Source: Physocladia obscura
Taxonomy: Eukaryota; Chytridiomycota; Chytridiomycetes; Chytridiales; Chytriomycetaceae
Direction of reading: 5' to 3'
NCBI GenBank assembly: GCA_027596945.1
Contig: JADGJH010000057.1
Span: forward strand, 5,887-36,636
DNA: 30,750 nucleotides
Shown: positions 23,780 through 30,750 of the stretch, one piece after another
How the letters are laid out: every line of letters begins with the position of its first letter
Numbering within the stretch: position 1 is the stretch's first letter
Translations under genes and position numbers: made by a program
Notes under the pieces: generated by a model
Told to the model about the DNA's origin: nothing
The model's input: the letters and a program-made list of their open reading frames with translations, nothing else
The model's database searches: none

Positions 23780-26037
23780 TCATGGCGATCTTCTCAGTCC
23801 TGGCTTGTTTCTTGCTGCAATAATATTCCATTCCTCAATATCACCTGGTTGTGTGGTTTCCAAAATACTTTCAACAACCTTTACAATTTTTTCGTCTTCC
23901 ACAGCAACATATGACGACGCATTACTACCATTTCTTCCAGACGCAGATGGCAACCTCGACGCTGGTTGTTTCCACAACACCTCTCCACGTGCTTTGCGCT
24001 CCTTTGCGGGTGTCGGCAACTTCAACTTTCTTCCACTCTCTCCAAACGATTCACTACTGGAGTCTTCAGATTCAAAACTCGCCGCACGAGAGCCAGAATT
24101 GAAGCCGTCAATATCATTATTTCCATCGTCATCAAGATCTTGCTGTGCGGACGCGAACGAATGTGATTCACGTCGTGTTTTATCCACTTTTTCATCGCGC
24201 GCATTTCTTTGTACAACTTGCAAAGTACTCAGTTTTGAAGAAATTCGGCGTTGCGCGAGCGCGATTGCGAGCGGCTGTTTGATTGGTTTTCGATGAGGCG
24301 TAGTGTTGGATCTCGGTGATGCGCTAGTTTTTGGCGAATAATTGACGGAAACTGACGGTTTTTGTGTAGATGATTTTGAAGACCCGAATGCAATTTCCAG
24401 TGATGGTCGCGAAGTTCCAGATGCAAAAGATGATGCCAATATTGATGCTTTTGGCGTGCTTTGAAATTGATTGAGTGCATTGTTTTCAAAGGACGAATCT
24501 TGCTCAATTTTTTCCTGATCTTCATACAGGTCAAGTTCCGCCAAGACCTCGTCTGCAGTCGTCGATATAATTGAAATATCTTGCAGTGTTTCATCGAGAA
24601 ATGCAACCGATCTGTTATGTTCTTCCTCAGAATCTTGGTCCCCACTTTCTGGAAGATTTGAATCCATCGGATCGCCAATATCTTCTTCAGTTCGGTCTTC
24701 GACAACTTTATTATTGATAACTGACGCGTTTATGGCGTTATTTAAACTATTCGGTTTAATTTTGTTGAATTTTTCCAATAGTTTTGCCATTTGTGCAACG
24801 ACCGGTGTTCCTGCAGAGTTTGATCCACTGTCAGCCGATTTAAGCTCAATTTCATTTGAATTAATATGACCTTGTTTTGCAGCAACAATAGGTGTGGATA
24901 CAATTTCGCTGCTGGTCTCCCTAATTGGTTTGTGAGAAATAACTGGCGTCCCAGCCAAATTTCTAATACTATTATATGTGCTTATATTCGCTGCTTGGGA
25001 TGATTCGGCAGCAGTTTTTTGGTTTTCAAGACTTTCAGGCAAAGCTGAATTTCTCGCGGGGGAATTAACTATGGGGTTTTCGCCAGCGGAAGCTGTGAAA
25101 TTAAAAGGAAATGACGGGCGAGAAGACTCGCTAACGCGAGGATGAACTGCATACTCAGCGACAGCGGTCATTGCAGTTCTAAGAGAGAAATATTTTGAAC
25201 AAATATTCAAAAGAAGAAGAAAAAGAAACGTATAGCAGGAATGCGTAATATATAAACCTTACCGACTCTTTTCAAAAAGACCCATGGCGCGATTTCTGTC
25301 AATGCAGGCCCTACAGACAACATTATCCAAAAATCCTTCCGGTAAAGCCGATTTATCGTCTTGAACACGAACGCGTAACTGATGCTCTTTTCCAGAAATA
25401 CTGTCCTTGATAAAGATACATCCAGTCCTCAAAACAGCTAATCCTGGAGGATCTTCATTTTCAGACGGGAAACTCGCGCGATCAACGCAGCAAAAGTATT
25501 CAGTCGGTGGACTCGATAACTTTGCAGAAGCTGGTTTCTTTGAAGAGGAGCCCTGAGTCTCCTCGGCCTTTTTGGCAGCTTTTTCGGCAGCGGGATCATT
25601 TTGCTGTGCTTCTCGGATTCGATCAATCAGATCCGCTTTCTAAATGAAAGTATATTTAAAGTAGTAAAAAATATGAATGCAAAATAGAGAATACCTTGCC
25701 AGATACTTTCAACGACAGCAATTTTGCAATTTGCTGTAATTTTGGGCGTGTCATACCGTCCAAATCCGAATTGTCATCGGTTGCTTCTGGATTCACAACT
25801 TCAGCCGTCGGTGAATCGGAAATATTTCGTTCTATTTTCTCGTTGAGAGAATCATGGTCCAAGATTGCGGTTATAAAAACGTCTTTCTGTGGGTTTGTTT
25901 TTTTTTAAATACTAAATTCTCACACTTGTTACCGCGGGGTGCACCTTCACTGACGCGTCTAAACTGAGGCCGCGCTCGCCAGCCATCACTGCGAGTTCTT
26001 TCTTGGTGAAGCGTGCCAGTTCTTTGGCTGACGGCAT
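23780..26037 (-). CDS. Unrecognised protein with two SAP-like motifs and a Cys cluster
   Basis: Four minus-strand exons, 26037-25933, 25886-25695, 25639-25263 and 25178-23780, give 690 aa. A first SAP-like helix pair (ELARFTKKELAVMAGERGLS) is followed by DVFITAIL. An acidic spacer leads to a clearer SAP motif (about 80-111: LDGMTRPKLQQIAKLLSLKV then KADLIDRIREAQ). SAP motifs usually bind DNA or RNA. Next is a conserved-looking segment with Cys149, Cys150, Cys173, His185 and CRAC at 208-211, which could bind zinc. The remaining ~465 residues are Ser/Pro-rich and acidic, probably disordered. Donor GTGCAC at 25944, ending exon 1 at 25945, would give a tighter first SAP (DASVKKDVFITAIL). A nuclear or chromatin role is inferred from SAP only. 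I recognise no overall orthologue. Confidence 0.75.
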
Positions 26038-26094
26038 TTGTTGCTGTTTTGTTTGTTTTGTTTGCTTTTGTGCTTGATTTTCTTTTCTGTAAAA
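26038..26094. promoter_or_regulatory. 57-bp divergent promoter, SAP protein / DNAJC28
   Basis: Only 57 bp separate the two start codons. The interval is T-rich on the plus strand, with repeated TTTTGTTTG-like units and no TATA box. It must contain both transcription starts, unless the 5' UTRs overlap or the DNAJC28 protein begins at the in-frame start at 26038. Confidence 0.6.
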
Positions 26095-27321
26095 ATGATT
26101 GTTCGGAACTTTCAGCGGTCAGTTTCGTCCAGAGCCAATGCATTATCGGGAATATCATCAACGGCATCAACGACAGCAAAAGCAGCTGCATCTGATGCAG
26201 AACCTACAACGGACGTTTTGCCATCATTTATACCAATCTCCGAACGAATACACAACCATACTGCTGACAAAGATACCAAAAAACCGAAAGAACCTTTTAT
26301 CGTTGACGCAACTCTGTCACACGAAGTAACTCAAGGGCTACCGACGCAAATAGACCACGAAGAGATAAATGCCGAAATTCAAAAGCGCACGGCAAACGTG
26401 ACATTATCGCAGATCCTCAAACGCGTCGCAAGAGATGCTTTTGTTGCGAGCGAAAAGCCCCTATCAGCAACGGCAACTCCCGAAGAACAGGAAGAAGCTT
26501 TCGAGAAGCGATTTTTGCTGCTTAACAAGCAAGCGAACCGAAAAGATTCAGTGCTCAATCCGTCCGTTGGCATTCAACCGGACGTGACGAACAGAATCTT
26601 TTTGGAAGGGCCCAATTCCGTCAGTGCTATTGCCGCAAAAAGCCCGTTCAAAAACGCGCGAATAATCAAAGCGTCGCATGCAAAACAGGATTCAGAAACT
26701 TACAAAACTCCGACTCAACAACTGTTTGAAGACTACATGACTATCCGGCCGACGTTTGAAAATTTTGATTCGTTAGTTGAGCAGCGGATTGCGACGGCGC
26801 AAAGAGCCGGACAGTTTGATGATTTACCAGGAAAAGGGAAACCGATTCGATTTGACACTGACGATCGATTGAATGTGCACATGTCTGACACGGAATATTT
26901 TATGAACAACGTCATGAAATCTCAGAACGCTCGGCCAGCATGGATTGAAATCGGAAAGGAAATTGCCGAAGAAACGCTCAAACTACGCAAAGAACTGAAA
27001 GAATTGCACGAGCAATGTGTTCGTCCGCCTCATCAGAATACATCATTTCGAATCGATTCGCCCTCATTATCATTCGGGCTGGCTGCCATTTCTTCTTGGC
27101 TAATGGGATCAAATACAGTAGTGGCAAAAAAGATTCCACAACAATCCAATGAGCCAGCTTCATTTCAGTGGAAAAAACGGGGAAAGGAATGGGCAACTTT
27201 GCGGATAACGGCAATTAACAAACGAATAAATGACTACAATCTCCAGTCTCCAGGCGGTGCAACAAAAAAGCTCCTGTTGAATGTGAATGATGAATTGGCG
27301 AAAGTAGAAAAAAATGAATAA
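26095..27321 (+). CDS. DNAJC28: DNAJC28-like protein (DUF1992 domain)
   Basis: A single exon encodes 408 aa. The DUF1992/DJC28 conserved domain is at about 235-310: FDSLVEQRIATAQRAGQFDD, LPGKGKPIRFDTDDRLN, then NNVMKSQNARPAWIEIGKEI. The family consensus is I(E)xxIxxGxFDNLPGKGKPL..., ending in PxWIE. Despite the name, no J domain with HPD is present, as in several fungal members. The N-terminus (MIVRNFQRSVSSRANAL) is basic with Ser/Ala and probably directs the protein to mitochondria; animal DNAJC28 has been linked to the Golgi, so location is open. The molecular role is unclear. The chosen ATG gives this presequence; an earlier in-frame start would add a Phe/Leu-rich run. AATAAA overlaps the stop (27317-27322). 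Confidence 0.88.
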   Translation: MIVRNFQRSVSSRANALSGISSTASTTAKAAASDAEPTTDVLPSFIPISERIHNHTADKDTKKPKEPFIVDATLSHEVTQGLPTQIDHEEINAEIQKRTANVTLSQILKRVARDAFVASEKPLSATATPEEQEEAFEKRFLLLNKQANRKDSVLNPSVGIQPDVTNRIFLEGPNSVSAIAAKSPFKNARIIKASHAKQDSETYKTPTQQLFEDYMTIRPTFENFDSLVEQRIATAQRAGQFDDLPGKGKPIRFDTDDRLNVHMSDTEYFMNNVMKSQNARPAWIEIGKEIAEETLKLRKELKELHEQCVRPPHQNTSFRIDSPSLSFGLAAISSWLMGSNTVVAKKIPQQSNEPASFQWKKRGKEWATLRITAINKRINDYNLQSPGGATKKLLLNVNDELAKVEKNE

Positions 27322-27353
27322 ATTTTTAGTATAAACTTCAAAAACAACAAAAA

Positions 27354-28603
27354 ATGATGATGGCAAGCTTGATTTTGCTATTTCTGGCGTCGTTGACAGT
27401 GCTAGCATCACGCAAAGTGAATGAAGCCAATGGTTGCGCAACAGTAGATGCAAGTGGGAATGTTTACACGTTTGGAGGAGTTCATGGAGACTTCAACATT
27501 GGAGCTGACCCAGAGTCATGGACAACAAATCTTGCAGAAACATTAAACGCCAGCGGAAGTGTCACAAATTTGACCAACGTTCCCGGCCGTCCACCGTTCA
27601 CATCAGCCAATATTATTTGTCTTTCCGCGCATTTTCTCAATGCAGCCGTCTTTCTCAACGCAGATCCCGCCGATGACACCAGCATTCATAAATTCGACTT
27701 TTCAGCCCTCGCCTGGTCCCGCATTACAACTACTACAACCAATATTTCTGGAATCACACCGAATATGGAGAAACTGAAGGCCGTGATTGACCATGACACC
27801 TTGGTTATTTACGCGTTCGACAATGGACGGATGCTACGGTTGGGCGACGCAGACCGCCTCAATCTCAACAACAATCTTACGACAATACCATGGGAAGACG
27901 CGAACTTTAATTTTATTCCTCCGCAGCTGTCATCAACAAATTACACGGCGACAATGGGCCAAGGCTGGATAAGTATTTACTTTTTTGGAGTTCCAACGAC
28001 AACAAATGGAGAAGTTTGGGGCTATCGCATTCACTATAATGAGTGGTCTTCTGAGCCCCAATTCTGTGACTCTGATTTTAAACCCATGTGAGTTGCACTT
28101 ATTCACAGTCGTTAAAAAAATATAATAAACAATAAGCAAGGCACGGCGAAACTGCAACTTTCACATTTCGCAACGCGTCTGAAAACACCCATGATGGCGC
28201 CCCAAGTCACATTGCATACATTCCCGATGATTATAGTGCGGTATACATTATCGATTCTTACATCAATATGACAACGACTTGTGCCGCGCCACCAAAGGAA
28301 GGCACCTCCCTGTTCACCAGATATGTCGCAAATGACAACTATCTGGTGCAATACACACCAGACACTGGTGTTGTCAGATTTCTTGACCTTGGGTGGTTGT
28401 TTTCGGGACATCAGCGGCCAGACATTAGTAATTTGGGTTGGACAGATGCGACTGTGTTTTCAGAGGCGGCTTCTGACGGTAGCGGTGTTGATGAAACTAG
28501 TTCTTTGGCAAGTGCAGCAAAAAGGTCAGGGGCAAAAGGGTTGATAATTATTTCTCGTTGCTTTTTGTTTTATTTCTGTTCAATATTTTATGTTTTGATG
28601 TGA
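27354..28603 (+). CDS. Secreted, probably GPI-anchored surface protein
   Basis: Two exons, 27354-28087 and 28141-28603, give 398 aa. A signal peptide is clear (MMMASLILLFLASLTVLASR). The body has at least five N-glycosylation sequons (NAS, NLT, NIS, NLT, NYT) and Thr runs. One repeat-like piece, CATVDASGNVYTFGG, resembles a Kelch/beta-propeller blade, but I cannot confirm a propeller. The C-terminus has small residues (SSLASAAKRSGAKG) followed by a hydrophobic tail, the usual pattern of a GPI-attachment signal; a plain membrane anchor is the alternative. The intron (28088-28140) ends in AAG; the CAG at 28106-28108 would run into a stop. The gene starts 32 bp after the DNAJC28 stop on the same strand. 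No specific family is recognised. Confidence 0.7.
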
Positions 28604-29756
28604 TAATATGTCTATTTTAATAATTCTTTTTTAAGCTTTGACAAATATTAATTAAACAGACAAACCAATGCCAAATGCCAAACAGAGTTTACAACAAGAA
28701 AAATTTTACGAATGAGAAATATGGCGTCTTTTAACTGACAAAATGAATCCTTTACAGCCCCAATCCTTTTTTTATCTCAAAATTTTTGATGGAAGCAACA
28801 AGTGTCTTATTTTAGATTTGGTATGACATGGTTTGTCATCAGGTTTATAAAAGCGTCAGGTTATCATCGCCCAGATTTAAAAAAATAAGTGATGTAGTTA
28901 TTCACGTGTATGATGAAAATAGAAATGGTTTGCAAAAAATTCTCGTACCGAAAAGAAATTTTGATATGAAATCGAATAACAGCAAAACGCGATTTTTATT
29001 GTAAAAAAACTTTACTTTTACAAGAGATGAAGTCTTTCTCATATTTGGAAGAAAAAACTACAACTTTAGAAAGTCAAATTGCGAAATTTATTGTGATGTG
29101 TTTGTGCAGAAATTAGTTTTTTTTTAAATTTAATCTGGAATTCTCACTACTATATTAGAGAAGTTTTTGAATGGCTAATGCTCGTTATGTCAGTTTTTTT
29201 TTTTTATCTTCTTTTTCTTGAATCTATTTATATTTTTTACAATTTCTGGAAAAAATAGAATCACGATCAGTTGTTAGTATTTTGATCAGCTTAAATTTCC
29301 TTCAAATGATAGAATTGGAAATAATTTGTCTGAAATATATTCGAGATCATGTCAATGATGCTGTGAAAGGTAAAAATAAAATAAAATTCAAAATTAATGA
29401 AATTAATCAATTTCTGTTATTTCTTAATTTTTCTTCAGTTCCTATTGATATGGGCTGTATCAATAAAACTTTACTTACAAGGTATCTAAGTTAGTTTTGC
29501 TTTCCACAATGATTATTTAAAAACCGCACTTTTATATTTCTATCATTAAGTTATCAAAAATATTCACACTCCCGCAACTTGATGAAATATTTGATCCAAA
29601 AAATAAACTTTTAAGCAAACTCATCATGCTAAAAATATCCCCATATTATTCAATCCATTCACGGTTGCAAATCATTTTGACCAGTCACAAAAAGTCTGCC
29701 ATACAAGTACAAAAAAGAACTGAGAAAAACAATTTATGAAAATGAAGATGAATTTG

Positions 29757-29807
29757 TAATAATAATAATAACGAAATGTAAACGGTGCTTAAAACTACTT
29801 AAAACTA
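29757..29807. repeat. AAT microsatellite and 10-bp tandem duplication
   Basis: Four to five AAT units lie at about 29757-29771. CTTAAAACTA is duplicated head to tail at 29788-29797 and 29798-29807. These are ordinary slippage-type repeats in A/T-rich DNA. Confidence 0.6.
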
Positions 29808-30337
29808 TGTGTTAAATCTGAAGAATCCAATCTGACATGTGACAGCGGCGTCAAAAGCGTTGCGTTTAGAGGAAAAATATTTTCTATTCATGAGATTTTG
29901 GTTTTATTTTTCTATTTTGGTAAGTTGAACAAAATTTTGGTCTGCTGCCAAAAGGTCCCAAGACCAAACAGATTTTTGGTTTTTGCGTTCAGTACATTTT
30001 TTGGAAGACTTCCAATGGCAATTGAAAGTTGAGTTTATGTTGTCAGATCACATAATCACCTGAGAGTTTTCAAAGATAATTATAATTTCTCTTTGAAAAA
30101 TGAGATTAGGGTTTCAATTTTGTAAAATCGTTTTTCACAAAAAATCAATCATGTCACTAGACACAATGATGTCTTCCAAAAATGCAAAGTGACTATAAAT
30201 AGTGGACACAGCAGCAAGGATTTAAAATATATCAATAAAAACCTTGACAATAAATTCCTTTGCAGCAATTCTCGAAGTCATAATCAAGATACTACTAGTA
30301 CTACCTTGATAATACAACACTGTTGCCATTCAGTTTG

Positions 30338-30361
30338 TATTGTGTATTAAAATACACAATA
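30338..30361. repeat. 24-bp palindrome with 11-bp arms
   Basis: TATTGTGTATT, a two-base AA spacer, and AATACACAATA form a perfect inverted repeat. It could be a cruciform or hairpin, a dimeric protein site, or the joined ends of an excised element. Confidence 0.6.
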
Positions 30362-30681
30362 GTATAAAAAATACAGTTTAGTACAAAAAACAATTTACTC
30401 ACTTATATTAAAAGAATTGAATCATTTAATTCTTTGTTATTGAATACTAACACTGGTCAAATTGTTAGATTTAAGAATAAAATGTGTTATACAAGCTGAA
30501 TTAATGTTAAATAATATTTGATAGAATTGGAAATAGAAATATTATTTATTAGATAACTGTGAAAGAAAATTATTTTTGTTCACGGCGAAATTTAAGAATG
30601 GGGATTAAATGTTCTAACTTTGTCTCTTTATATTTGAACATTTTTATTTTTATTTTTATTTTTTTTATATTAAATAAACTG

Positions 30682-30750
30682 TCAATTATTTTTCAGCCTT
30701 TCAATCTCAGAAATAACTCTTCTTTTCAACTCTGCTTCCTCAACAACAAC
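30682..30750 (-). CDS. C-terminal end of a gene entering from the right edge (partial)
   Basis: On the minus strand an open frame runs from the window edge to a TGA at 30684-30682. It encodes VVVEEAELKRRVISEIERLK then NN, a charged, helix-forming tail typical of coiled coils. Codon use looks coding, in contrast to the A/T-rich DNA beside it. T-rich repeats of TTTTTATT just downstream (about 30640-30660) read as AATAAA on the minus strand. The product cannot be named from 22 residues. Confidence 0.45.
   Translation of the reverse strand, partial: VVVEEAELKRRVISEIERLKNN

Larger units (their letters stand above)
28604..30681. other. A/T-rich region without a convincing gene
   Basis: Two kilobases of A/T-rich sequence lack coding-like frames. 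The longest plus frame (29282-29494, 70 codons) is Ile/Lys/Asn-rich and shows no motif. Present are an AAT microsatellite, a tandem 10-bp duplication, a near-perfect palindrome (listed) and weak hairpins, for example TTTGGTCT near 29936 with AGACCAAA near 29961. It may contain decayed mobile DNA, but no transposase motif is readable. Confidence 0.5.

Noticed and set aside
23634..23831. Small basic Lys-rich minus-strand frame at the end of the SAP gene
   Set aside because: It overlaps the FES1 promoter and the end of the SAP gene in another frame and is Lys-rich because of poly-T on the plus strand.
26038..26094. Upstream in-frame start for DNAJC28
   Set aside because: It would add a Phe/Leu/Cys-rich run encoded by a T-rich tract. 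The Met at 26095 gives a normal basic presequence. Kept as a minor alternative.
29282..29494. Plus-strand open frame of 70 codons in the right-hand gap
   Set aside because: Ile/Lys/Asn-rich composition as expected of chance frames in A/T-rich DNA, with no motif.

Overview
This window looks like nuclear DNA of a fungus, probably an early-diverging (chytrid-like) one. It carries about ten intron-rich protein genes with 51 inferred short introns (about 38-170 nt), A/T-rich intergenic DNA and AATAAA-type polyadenylation signals. Fungal markers are PH-CRIB-kinase PAKs of the Cla4 type, a single-chain Glt1-type glutamate synthase, Fes1, Aim41 and a Cts1-like GH18 chitinase. A site-2 protease and a DNAJC28/DUF1992 protein argue against a Saccharomyces-like yeast. 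The placement is inferred from gene content only. Exon joins were worked out by hand from splice motifs, reading frame and family resemblance. In every spliced gene the exon lengths sum to a multiple of three.

Layout. 171-1892 (+): membrane-anchored GH18 chitinase. 2247-3736 (-): PP6/Sit4-type phosphatase catalytic subunit. 3865-4212 (-): an unidentified, stop-interrupted coding-like stretch. 4534-7399 (+) and 7414-10033 (-): two Cla4-type PAK paralogues arranged tail to tail, with 14 bp between stop codons. 10320-11024 (-): mitochondrial GatB/YqeY protein Aim41. 11180-12547: a relic of a pogo/CENP-B-like DDE transposase and an inverted repeat. 12548-19324 (-): glutamate synthase Glt1. 20012-22343 (+): site-2 protease. 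22379-23682 (-): Hsp70 nucleotide exchange factor Fes1. 23780-26037 (-): unrecognised protein with SAP motifs and a Cys cluster. 26095-27321 (+): DNAJC28-like protein. 27354-28603 (+): secreted, probably GPI-anchored protein. 28604-30681: A/T-rich DNA without a convincing gene. 30682-30750 (-): the end of a gene entering from the right edge.

The genes are mostly housekeeping and do not form one pathway. Themes that recur are signalling (PP6 and two PAKs), nitrogen assimilation (Glt1 behind a cluster of GATA-type sites), proteostasis (Fes1 behind a perfect heat-shock element, site-2 protease, DNAJC28) and cell surface (chitinase, GPI protein). I found no RNA gene, CRISPR array or virus. The most notable observations are: frequent AAG 3' splice sites (7 of 51 introns); the tail-to-tail PAK pair, one copy of which has an ER/K-rich helix; a GC-AG intron; the compact 3' ends with AATAAA overlapping stop codons; the GATA cluster; the heat-shock element; and the unrecognised SAP/Cys protein that shares a 57-bp divergent promoter with the DNAJC28 gene.
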